64,000 nt of DNA from contig OV884011.1 of assembly GCA_930367205.1 (NCBI GenBank), positions 169,023,226-169,087,225 of the forward strand, in the 5' to 3' direction. The notes beneath the pieces were generated by a model. That model saw nothing but the letters and a program-made list of their open reading frames with translations. It had not been told where the DNA came from and did no database searches. Position 1 is the stretch's first letter, and each line of letters begins with the position of its first letter. The translations under genes and the position numbers were made by a program. Below are positions 1-10,700 of the stretch, piece after piece. The stretch is from Acanthosoma haemorrhoidale. Taxonomy: Eukaryota > Arthropoda > Insecta > Hemiptera > Acanthosomatidae.

Positions 1-430
1 TGGAAGAAGCGGTTTGAAAGGTAGGACTGAAGGATTAGGAATAGGGTCTGTGGTAAATATCTTCTATCTAAGACGGAAATCAAACTGGTGTGTAGGAAAA
101 AGGTTTTTGGATTCAACAATTGGAAGTAGACGTTTTAATAGGAGTTTTTCAAATATTTTTGAGAGGATAGGGAGTAGGCTGATTGGACGGTAAGATGGCG
201 TCATTGAGTGGTTTACCTTACCGAGTTTGGCAAATACGAGTAGGACAATAATGGAATGTTTCCAGAGGTGAGGAAAGTGCTTAGTCTGGATAATGCAATT
301 ATAAATGTAGGTTAGGAAGATTATGGCAATAGGAGGGACTTGTTGTGGAGTAGTGCTGTCAGTTCGTTAGTGTCGGTGCGAATACCATTCGCATTCCAAA
401 GGAGAATGGATAAAATGTCGGAAGGATCCA
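1..430 (-). pseudogene. Jockey-like ORF2 remnant: endonuclease start joined to reverse transcriptase
   Basis: From about 425 down to 350 the minus strand reads ILSILLWNANGIRTDTNELT, the usual first residues of the apurinic-like endonuclease of Jockey ORF2. From about 325 down to 1 the frame gives IYNCIIQTKHFPHLWKH, then SYRPISLLPILSKIFEKLL, a canonical early RT block, and finally THQFDFR. In intact elements these two parts are separated by several hundred residues, so a deletion joins them near 330-350. The frame across the join is open, but the product would lack the catalytic endonuclease residues. Confidence 0.82.
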
Positions 431-831
431 CTTATGGATTTTGTTTAACGGGGATAAGGTAGGAGACAAGATTTGTAGTAAGGGAAATGAGAGGGGTAAT
501 TAGGCTTCCGAACTCTGTAAGGAATGAGGTTAATAGGCTAGTGAGATCCGAAGAAGTTGAAGGTGGAGGAATATATGAAATGTGTGGTTGAGGATGGGAT
601 TAAGTTTGCTGGTTGCCGTGATAAACGGAATGCTGGGGGTGATGAACTTGTGGACAGGGAGTGGGCGGTGCCTGTTGCTGCTCTCTGTTCCGAACTGCAT
701 CGGCAAAAGTGACAGAAGGCCTCATATTTCTGGCTGGGACGCTTCTTGAGCTACCTTTGGCTGGGTTCTTTTCTTCTGGCCGACGACGTTGTTTGCTCCT
801 GGACTTGAGGATTTTGTAAGTGTCGTAGCCC

Positions 832-1718
832 TTAAGGCGATTTCAGGGGCTTCTTGCACAATTCACTTTTGTGCTGCCCACTGCACTTTACACACCTGGG
901 AGGGTGGTGGCAGTTTCGATTTTTTGTGCCCATATGCCTGACAGTTATGGCACTGGACGATGTCACGTTTGGGATATGGTTTTTTATCTGTATTCTAGTG
1001 TAATACAGGTGTGTTAGATCATAAATCTTCTCCACTCCAGGTGTTCGCTCGAGATCTACAAAGAACAATGGTAACACCGTTTTGATTGATTCATCTTGTT
1101 CCCTATCCTCGCGCAACACGTTCGTTATTTGGCAAACTTTGAATCCGAGCCCTGAGAGTTCATCTTCAATTTCATCAGCTGGTGTGGTCGGATGCAGGTT
1201 TCTGATCACTACTCTTAGCGAGCGTCCTTGTTTTAGTTGATATGTATGGAAGTCGGCATTGATTTCTTCCAAATATTTGATAATGGCTTAATAGCCAGAG
1301 TGTCCTGAGAGATTTTAGTGTCCCGAGATCTATTGAGGGACGTATAATTTCCCGTACCTACAATTTTACTCATTTTTGAGCATAGCTATTTAAAATTATT
1401 GATATTACGGACGAAAATCGCAGGTGGCTGGGGCTGTGTAGGCGTTTTAGTTACTTCCATGTCCTCTACTTGGATATTTTTCAACGCCTCAAAGGTGTTA
1501 GCCGCGAAGAAAGGGGATTCTTCGACGGTTTCTTCTTTGGATGTGCTGGCCTGTGGTGGTATCTCTTCCATCGAGCTAGCTGCAGAGGAGGTCGTTATTT
1601 GTATGTTCCTATTTGAATGTCTTGGTTTTTGCTTAATAGGCGATGGAGTCGGAGTTGGCCCTAGAGACCTTGATCTTTTTTTTTTATTTTGTGACATTAA
1701 TTGCTGATAAAATTGCAT
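832..1718 (-). pseudogene. Jockey-like ORF1 (gag-like nucleic-acid-binding protein), broken
   Basis: The start at 1718 opens a basic, Ser/Thr/Pro-rich N-terminus (KKKRSRSLGP, then SPIKQKP) that runs to a TAA at 1386-1388, just after the segment PPAIFVRNINNFK. A second frame, 1272 to 832, carries on the same protein: SLRVVIRNLHPTTP followed by LPLFFVDLE, typical of the PRE_C2HC domain before the zinc knuckles of transposon X/Jockey ORF1 proteins. Cys residues near the end (CVKCSGQHKSELC) match a degraded knuckle. One stop and at least one frameshift make it nonfunctional. Known role in the family: RNA binding and assembly of the retrotransposition particle. Confidence 0.8.
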
Positions 1719-1820
1719 TTTATCATATTATAAATATTTATTAATACTTAAATTAATTTTAATATTAATAAAAAAAAAACTACCTATGTTAATACATAAA
1801 TTTGACTATTGATTCATCAG

Positions 1821-2769
1821 TCCAGCCCACCTATGGATCCCTCTCATGCCATTTGCACAGCTGCAGTGACTGCTGCGATGAAATGCCATGCAGCAGCCAT
1901 CATGATTGTGACTACATCTGGAAAATCTGCTCAGTTGCTGGGCCGCTACAAACCTCGATGCCCCATTTTTGCTATCACGAGGTATGGAAGCGTAGCCAGG
2001 CAGCTCAATCTGTGGCGTGGAATCCTGCCAATACATTATATAGGTGAGGACTTATTTCTTTATTTGCCAATTTCAATATGGAATAGATAGTTTGTCAAGC
2101 AAAAACGGAGTGGCTCTACTTTCATTCATTTTTTACAAAAGCTCATCAAATGATTCAATGGTCAGAAATTTTAAAGGTATGCTCCTAAATACCGCAAAAT
2201 GTCTTGACTTGTACGAAAAAAATAAAATAAAACATGGAAAAAGTCAGGTTGTTTCAGTAACTTATAATATTTCTCAAGTCCCAGCTCTAAAACTATTTAA
2301 GATTTAAAGTTCTGAATTTGTTCCTGCCATTAAAGACACCTTAATTTTGTTTGTATACATTTTCAAAAATACAATTTAGTTTATAACAAATTTTGGTCAC
2401 CCTAAATTAAAAATCTTTTATCTAACAACATAAAAAACCGGTGGGGTACCCAAGTATCTAATATTCTCCTTTAAAAAGCAACAATGAATTTTAAATAAAT
2501 CCCACTCACATATATTTTTTCTAGCATCTCCAAACCCATGCTTTCCGAAAGATGTTGACCTTCGCATCCAGTACGCGATTGACATAGCCAAGACCAATGA
2601 AATCATCTTCCCTGGAGACGCCCTAGTGCTGGTTAACGGTTGGAGGCAAGGGGCGGGCTTTACCAACAACATAAGACTGGTCTATGTCTCAGCGACTCAA
2701 CCGTGGGTCTACCCCCAAACACCGACGCCACTGACTCCACCGAGTGCTCAAGTCCAATTCCTTACTTAA
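1821..2769 (+). CDS. Pyruvate kinase, last two exons (gene partial in window)
   Basis: Exon 1821-2043 (acceptor after CAG, phase-1 donor GTGAGG) joins exon 2525-2769, and frame is kept (G plus CA gives Ala). The product is the C-terminal, allosteric domain of pyruvate kinase (phosphoenolpyruvate + ADP to pyruvate + ATP, last step of glycolysis, cytosolic). Markers are AICTAAVTAAMKCHAAAI, the effector-phosphate loop TTSGKSA, RYKPRCPIFAITR, the helix start KDVDLR (its Arg corresponds to an FBP ligand) and the loop GWRQGAGFTN. The A domain with the active site must lie upstream, outside the window. After the usual C-terminus the protein continues for about 20 Pro/Thr-rich residues. The sequence is divergent (CFPKDVDLR where many enzymes have WAEDVDLR), so a paralogue is possible. 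The first acceptor is weak and its exact position uncertain. Poly(A) signal AATAAA at 2800-2805. Confidence 0.88.
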
Positions 2770-5700
2770 GATAAAAAATAGTATTTTAAAAAAGATAAAA
2801 ATAAAAACAGGTTGTTGTTTTCCTGTTTATTCTCAAATTACATTCTAACTACAGAGAGTAGATTGTTTTGTAATGACAACATGCTTTTCTGCCTAAATTT
2901 GAGCTAACACTCAAGTAGTAAAGGAATAATATTTCTTCTTTATTAAGAGAGTGTATATGTAGGAGAACTATGTACTATACTATGATAATTCTCAGTTTTC
3001 TGTTTTAGGATATTTAAAGTTTTGAGTTTGATGTTATAACCACCCATATGACCTTTCACTTTTGGTTTCACAAGGACTGGCAGTTTTAATGACTTTTAAA
3101 TGTAGTGAAGTGTGTAGTTACAGTTCAAATATAAAAAAACAAAACAATAACACATATTATTATCACAATTACATATTATTAATCAGGGGGACATCAATAA
3201 TTGTATACCCGACCCAATATGATCTGAATTTTTTTTAATCTCTAATTAATTAATTATTACTCATTACCATGGGGCTGGTTTCATTATTACCATGGGGCTG
3301 GTTTCATTTTTACCATTGGGACATTAAATCAGTAAATGAAACTAACATGCAAATTGTAATTTTCTTTGTAAAACACTGAATGAGTTAAATTGCGAACATG
3401 ATTTTTATAACAACTTTAATGTCTTTGTGCATAAACAGTTGAACACTATAGCAAAAATAATGAAATAATAAATAATAATCAGAGCCACGAGATCTTTAAT
3501 TTAATTCCCTACTTAATACTACAAAAAAAATATTACTTTTTTTACCGTCAAGTGATCGATTAATTGGTAACCCCTCATTATCTTTTATGCGGTTAATATT
3601 TTTCATATTGCCGGGTAATCAAATGGAATCCCAATATAAAAATTCATGTTTATAGATAACATGGGACTCATAATCTCCAGAACAAACAGACACAGAGGTG
3701 AAAACATAAGGGTTTCTGATTTAAAAATAAAAACCAACAAAACTCTAAAAAAGAAATTAAAAGCAATATTTCACACCACGTTGGCATGAAAAGATTTAGG
3801 ACCTCCCTGATGAACTACATAGCCTGAAATTAATATGTTTAGCCAACTTTGGTAATAAAAAACTTTCTTCGTGGGATCTTCTAAACAATATGAGAACTTT
3901 GAATTTGGAAACTTTATTTCTAAATCACAGAGTAACTTGGAATATCTGCAACATTCCCTGCTACAGTTACTAGTGCTCTTTCTCTGTGTTAAATACAGTA
4001 AAAAAATACCTTTTTATGCTCCACAATGTGTCAAGACCGAATATCAAGCTTAGGCATGTTAGAAGTGGAGACAGAACTAGTCAAATACACCAACATGGAC
4101 ACTATCATCCATGAGTTCACCCTGAAAAATGAAAAAGCCCAGAAAGGGTCTTTGTTGTGATTGTAGAAAAATTTGTGACTAAGTTGTCGGTCTACTATGG
4201 CTGATAAAATATTACACTTTATTATTAATTTAAGCAATACTTCATTGAAATAACTAAATAAGGCCTAATCACCTAATGTCTCATAATATAACAACATAAC
4301 ATGGCTCTATAATGTCTGACTTCTGTAATAAATATCTATGTTAACAAGATGTGCGCAGATATTTATTTTGCAGGGTAGGCTGACGATTGAGAAAATACAT
4401 GTTCTTAATTTTTGTTGACTAATAAATACCTTGTATGTGTATTTTCTTAACAATTTATAGCTTTTTTATAATTTGACTAAGCGTTAGGAGTAAAACTTAT
4501 TTTATTTTTAAAGTTCTTTTTAACCGTATTATATTAATTAATAAAGAGCTTTTAAAAACAACAAGGCAAGGTCTCAGAAAATTATAAAAAGGGAGTTAAT
4601 GAGAATTTTAGTTGTTTTTTGTTTTCTACAATACTTCAAATAGGCTAGATTCAGACAATTTTATGTTATTTGCATAATTTAGAGTAAATGTACTATTCAA
4701 CACCATGTAAATAAATGAACGCTTTAAATAAATAATTCAAAGTAAATCTTAACGTTCATTTCCAGTTAACATCTGCCCGGATTACCTACATAAAAAGTAA
4801 CAAAAAGTTTAATAACAAGGGGATATACGGAATCTGGGATTGAATGGCTGCTTTCACCAGCCCTGCATAGCTGGCTGATGAGTCGATAGCCAACAGTTTT
4901 TATACCTGACTTCATATATTGAAGAAGTTATGGACCAACTGTACACTGAGATCAAAAGGATGACCACAATTTCGATCAGAATCTAATGGTAGGTAAACAA
5001 AGGCAAGTGTGGACAACAGCTGGAATACAAGGGGGCTGTGGAGCCACCGAAGCCGTCGCCTATGTGAAAGGGGTCCCTTCCAAGAATTGCAAGTCTAACT
5101 GGCAGAAGATGTCAGCAGGTAATGAAAGAGAGATGAACAGGTACAAGTAAATAAAATGGTTCAAGTATAGTAGGTGCAGTAGAGTAGTGTACAGTTCAAG
5201 CATCTCAGTAAGAATACCTTTTATTTCTGAACCCTTATTTAATTATTGAAAATAGGCACATATACAAAGTACATAAAGAATTAAATTGGCCCATTGTACT
5301 GCATCACAGCTGTATTTTAAGGAGGCCGTATACAACATTCATCTTACTGACGGGACTATTGTATTCTTGATACTTACATAAATACAATACATTAATGTAT
5401 CCAATATATTGATATGGTTATAATCGCCTCTAATCCAAGGTAATTTATTTCAAATAAATTGATGTGGTGATCAATGGAAGGCTTTCTTTTTAAAAAAATG
5501 AATAGGTTTTTATTAAAAAGGTAATTAACGTTATTATTAACGTTTTATTAAAACGTTCCTAAATTTGTATGTTACTTATGATAAACTACGATTACATCAA
5601 TGTTTTCCTAGATGATCGGTTGAGTTCACAGCCAACATCCTCAACCAGCACCTCCACAGTAAGTCCTTGTACACGAAAGAAGTACGCGCTAGACATGAGA

Positions 5701-7145
5701 CTACTCGTGTCAAAAAGAAATGACTGGGGGAGCGCCCACGACAAAATACCACTGTTACGCTAAGTCCCTCCTACACACCTACCCCTTATATAATATTCTA
5801 CGACTGCTGGGGAGTGAAGCTTTAGCCAGCTTCACTTTCATCTCATTTTAGCTGTACCTGCTTCATAGAGAGTGCGCAGAGATCTGTTCTTTTTGTGCCC
5901 CCTCAGCGGCTACCACCGATTTATCAACCTTCCTTAGACAATTTCCATCTCTTAATACCACTTTTTATATCAAACTTATTTGGCGGGCTATACACACAAC
6001 TTGATTGGATTACAGTTAAAAAATGAAATACTATGTAAAGGGACCAGTTGACGAGGCTCACCTTCGAGTGTCGAAAAAGGCCTGTCTTTTACTTACGACT
6101 TGTGTGAGCCTGTCAGGTTCGGATGAACCCTAACGACCAAAGCCAAGGTTGAAATAGAGTTCCGTGGTACTACTAAGCCTATATAGAAATTAGTCGGGTG
6201 TTTTTGATCAGTGGAGAGGGTAGCTTCGCTAAGTGCTGGTAGCGCTGACGTTAGTGAGTAAATTAGTCACCGTAACACAGCATTTGTTTTATGGACCTAT
6301 ATTTGATTATTGAATTATTCTAGAATCGGCCTCCTTGGCAATAATTTCACATTGATCGCCAGTTCCGGAAGACCGTAACATAATAACAACAAAAAATCTA
6401 ATACAGATACAGAAAGAGATTTTCATAAACTCTGCGGAACATTTTTAGTAAAATATGACAATTTTAGAAACGGCAATAATTCTTCAATTTGGAGTCCATT
6501 ATAGAGATAAGAAAGACTCGTTCGTTCACCAGTCATTCATTTCACTGATCAGCCCGTTCTTCTGTCGTACATTTCAGTGACCCACTGATTGGTCAGTGAG
6601 TTTCATTTCATTGACCCGACCATTGTTTGTTTTATTGACACCTTCAAACTTTCCCAATCAATCCAACTTTTCTTCTTTTTTCTCGCTAATGACCCGATGA
6701 ATACAGCCACCCATAAAATGAATTAGTTGAATCTATATTAGATAGTATCGCTATTGTTTTTTCGTCCTTTAGATAAAAAAAACATGTTTAACTTTTTGCT
6801 GATTAAAATTTGATTATATATAAAAACGATATATTAAAATACCTTATATTTTCATATAATGCAGTACCACAGGCAAACTAACTCTCGGTAAGTGTAATGA
6901 GGGGTCACATTCTGTCCCTGCTGTTTGCCTTCCGTGCCTATTTAATTATTTAATGACGCTTACTCGTCTTTTATGGAGATGAACATAATTTTCATGTTTC
7001 TAGTTTGAGCAAAGACCAGAATATTGAATGATGACCTGGCAGAAATCGATTAACGATTAAGTGAAAGTTTTGGCTTAAGAGCCTTTTCCCCCCAAAGAAA
7101 CAAGACGTTAAAAATCTGAGGTCCTAAGCACTGCATACGATGTAC
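2770..7145. other. Gene-poor spacer between pyruvate kinase and the SelM-like gene
   Basis: I found no exon I can support here. At about 3261-3307 a roughly 24-base unit, TTACCATGGGGCTGGTTTCA plus a few bases, occurs twice in tandem. Around 4840-5150 the sequence turns GC-richer and shares short words with the LTR family annotated at 42363 and 59108 (AAAGGCAAGTGTG, TCCCTTCCAAG), so it may be an old relative. At 5880-6360 a GC-richer, moderately complex stretch has no clear match. At about 7060-7160 the sequence (GGCTTAAGAGCCTTTTCCCC followed by CAAGA and ATCTGAG) resembles the tail at 56163-56270 of the Jockey ORF2 fragment, suggesting a short retroelement 3' end. Confidence 0.4.
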
Positions 7146-7680
7146 TGATTGGATCAAATAAAAATATTTTACACATGAATCAGCTGTCGCTACTGGGAAC
7201 CAGAGTCGCACGTAGAAGTTACAAGTGTTGAAGGAACGATATTTCAATGAACGGATCTTAGGGTTTGATCGTTCACGACCGGGGTGTCTTGTTCCTTATC
7301 ATCCCGGCTTGTCAACAAAGTTGATTGAATCAAATAAAAATATTTTACACATGCATCAGCTGTCGCTACTGGGAACCAGAGTCGCACGTAGAAGTTACAA
7401 GTGTTGAAGGAACGATATTTCAATGAACGGATCTTAGGGTTCGCTCATTCACAACCGGCGTGTCTTGTTCCTTATCATCCCGGCTTGTCAACAAAGTTGA
7501 TTGAATGAAATAAAAATATTTTACACATGAATCAGCTGTCGCTAATGGGAATCAGAGTCGCACGTAGAAGTTACAAGTGTTGAAGGAACGATATTTCAAT
7601 GAACGGATCTTAGGGCTCGCTCGTTCACGACCGGCGTGTCTTGTTCCTTATCATCCCGGCTTGTCAACAGAATTGATTGG
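7146..7680 (+). repeat. Three tandem 176-bp repeats just upstream of the SelM-like gene
   Basis: The word CAAATAAAAATATTTTACAC recurs at about 7155, 7331 and (one change) 7507, giving a 176-bp period. The blocks CAGCTGTCGCTA, GAACCAGAGTCGCACGTAGA and TTCCTTATCATCCCGGCTTG recur in register. A partial fourth start (TTGATTGGAGCAACC) follows at 7673. Copies differ at a few positions only. The array ends about 55 bp before the ATG at 7734, so it probably overlaps the promoter or 5' leader. The first unit abuts a sequence resembling the 3' tail of a Jockey-like element. Confidence 0.9.
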
Positions 7681-7733
7681 AGCAACCCCACTGTTTTCAG
7701 GAAATAGCCTAGTGTTAAGAGTAATTTGAAAAT

Positions 7734-10700
7734 ATGGGAAATTTAATGCACAGCTCTGGAAGTTCGTCTTTATTTATCGTCATTTTATGTATTCTACTTC
7801 ATCTAGCTATCAGCGCCTACGAACCAGAAATAGATGATAATATTGTAAAAGCAGAAGTACAGGTAACAGGAACAGGAGCTCATTTACATTGCCGATTCGA
7901 TTAAACCTACTTACAAGCTGTCCTTATATTTCTTTTATAGAATTTTCAATAAATAGTAATAGTAACAGATAAACACATTCAAAATAGAAAGTAAACATAA
8001 ATTCTTGTAAACTGTCAAAATTATGAGTATTTTTTGCTGATGATGGGTAAATTGATGAAATTGCTGTCATCTCCCTAGACTTCCAGCAATACCTTATATC
8101 AAAATTATGTCATTCACATTATTGGAAATTATTGGCATCAAATGAAAAATTGGCATTTAGTTTATTATGCCTTTTTTTTTTGCACCAGTAATATTTAAAA
8201 GAGTTTTTAAGGGCTCTTATATGGACTGTTGGTAAGGAAAGCGGTATTGTTTATAGGTTCTGAATTAGAATTCTAAAGCTTGAAACTGATTTATACCAAT
8301 TCTGTCGCGAGTAAGGGTAAATATCCCTGTCAGCAAATAATTAATCTAACAGTCTACTCTTGTCTCTCTGCATAACCTCTGTTCTTGTATAATACTAGTC
8401 AGTGCATTCAACATATTTCCCACATCAGTCAAGTTATTTGAATAGTCCTCCGTCATCAGGTTTTGTTGTCAAAGTCATTACTCACGACTCTTAAATAAAA
8501 TGAACCTTTGAATGAAAAACACAATGTTCCTTTTGATTACGTAAACAAATAACTTGAAAGCCTCTTATATATGATCTTCAATATTCAATCTACAACTTTG
8601 CAGTTCTACGGAAATAATGTTCTTGGAGATCTCATTCTTGCAACATTACCTGCTCATCAAAGCCTTCCCAGCTTTATGAATTTGATGAATTGATAATGAA
8701 CTTGCCCTTGTTATTTTAGAGACAGAATATCTCCTTGTACCAGCCTTTTGTGATGGCCCATGCCTCGCATGCAAGTACTGTACAAACTATGTCTTAAATA
8801 GGCCAATTTTTGTCATTTTAGAGAGAAACCTGCTTCTGAAATGCTCGGCCAGAGTGAAGTAAAATTTATTAGCAGCTGTTATTCTTCTCCGTTTTTCCTG
8901 AGAAATGTTTTTTGACTTTGTTTCAGACCCGAAATACATAAAACATTCCACCTTTTTAAATATGCAATTCGCAACTTTTAAATAGCAATTTCTGTTCTCT
9001 CCAGCTCATAGATGCTTGGTTTTCTTTTCATATATTGTAAAACCTATGGTTAAGCACAAGTCTACATTTTAAAGGGGAATGCATATTTTATTCAGTTGTA
9101 GTTCGCTGCATACAAGTTTGTTATACCTTAGCTCAGAAATTGATATTTCAAATGTATCTAATCTCTTATACATTATATAGTACCGATGAGCATTACTTCA
9201 AAACTTTTATGGGGGGGGGGGTCTATACCAATTTGGCTACTTTATTCAAGTGGCTGCTCAATTTCTCTCACAGAGCTAAATGAACTCTGGCCAGACCTAT
9301 CATCTCATAATTTCTAGGAGAGCCTGGAAACGGAGTTGGGTCATTGTTAGTTATCAGACAAGCCTCTAGGCAACAGAGATAGCAAAATTAACTAATAACA
9401 ACTCTTTATAATTACTATTAGTATTTATTTATTTTATAGATATTAAATATAAATTGTTTATTTGTTTCTATTTTAGAGTTGCAGTGGCTGTTCTCTCAAC
9501 AGACTTCCTGATTTAAAAGCTTTTATTTTTGAAGATCTTCCTAAATAGTATCCTAAAGTTACAAACTTTTAGCAAATAAATAATGCAAATATTACTTTTA
9601 TTTTTTTAATTTAAATTGATTATTAATAAGTGTTTTCTATCTTAGTTTTACGGGCATTGCTTATTTCGAACTAGATAAGTAAAATAATTCAAGGTTTCAA
9701 CTGTTTCATCATATAAAATGCTTTTATTACCAAAGTTGACAGTTATAAATGACTTGAGTACAAATAAATAAAATAAGGTTGCTTCCAATATCTTCTCTTT
9801 GATGATCTACCTTGATTATATCAAATGATGTAACGTCAACAAATTTTCTTCTTTCTTCATACCCCTTTGATAGAATAAGGAATTATACTTAAACTATTCA
9901 TAATTATAGCCCATAACCTGGTAGGAAGTTAGTGCTCTGTTCAAACTGTAATCGCAGCCTCACTCCATAGGTGCTCTGTTGTGGCCTATTCATACTTTTT
10001 CATATGGTGGATCATTCTGATCATCATTTTTGGACCAACTCTTGTAATGTGTTCACCCCAAACATTGTACTGTGGCTTAATTTCCTTATATTATGCAAAC
10101 AAAAACTCTTTTTGCTGCTTTGAAGGTTTTCACCTTCAAATTTTCCCTTAACTGTTACAAAACGTTTATAGTTAAAGTTTATATTAACCTTGTGACATAG
10201 ATTTTTATCTATTTCAATAAAAAAAACCAATTTGGGAATATTAAGGGGGATAACTCATAATAAAAAGCAAATTACCCTATTATTACTTCAATTATAAAAT
10301 ATTAAAGTGTGTATTTTTTTTATGAATAACTATTGGTTAACAAATTGTTTTATATGTCAACTGATTAAATGTAGTATTAAATTCAACAGATTCATAATAT
10401 AATAACATATACTGAAAATTGTATATTCTGGAATCTTTTTCTCTCCGATTGGATAATTTGTAATTTTAGTGATGAATCTGGTGCCTTAAATTCAAACAGT
10501 ATAATTAATACTGTCCATGTCATTTGAATTTAGTTATTTTTATTTAAAAATAATTTCTCGCTATGAAAATCCTGGGATAGGTAAATCAAATTTTTTTTAG
10601 AATAGGAAAACTTCCTTTATGATTCATCTTGTTACTAGATTGTTAATACATGTTTCGGTAGCATTCCCATGTATGGGATATAACATAATGACAAGTTAGA

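Larger units (their letters stand above)
1..1760 (-). mobile_element. Jockey-like non-LTR retrotransposon, internally deleted, cut by window edge
   Basis: Read on the minus strand, the stretch gives in order an ORF1 (gag-like) start at 1718, an ORF1 body with a CCHC-type region, an ORF2 start with the endonuclease motif WNANGI near 395, and then directly a reverse transcriptase block with SYRPISLLP near 205-180. Most of the endonuclease and the start of the RT domain are missing, so the copy is internally deleted. The left end runs off the window. The element lies antisense to pyruvate kinase, in the intron just before its penultimate exon. The order ORF1, endonuclease, RT is that of the Jockey clade; the exact family is not determined. 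Confidence 0.85.

Noticed and set aside
1399..1707. Open frame of 102 codons on the + strand
   Set aside because: It is the antisense of the Jockey ORF1 start at 1718, which has clear family features; the + frame shows none.
1802..2047. Other open frames overlapping the pyruvate kinase exon
   Set aside because: Only the frame through TTSGKSAQLL matches a known family and splices in phase to 2525.
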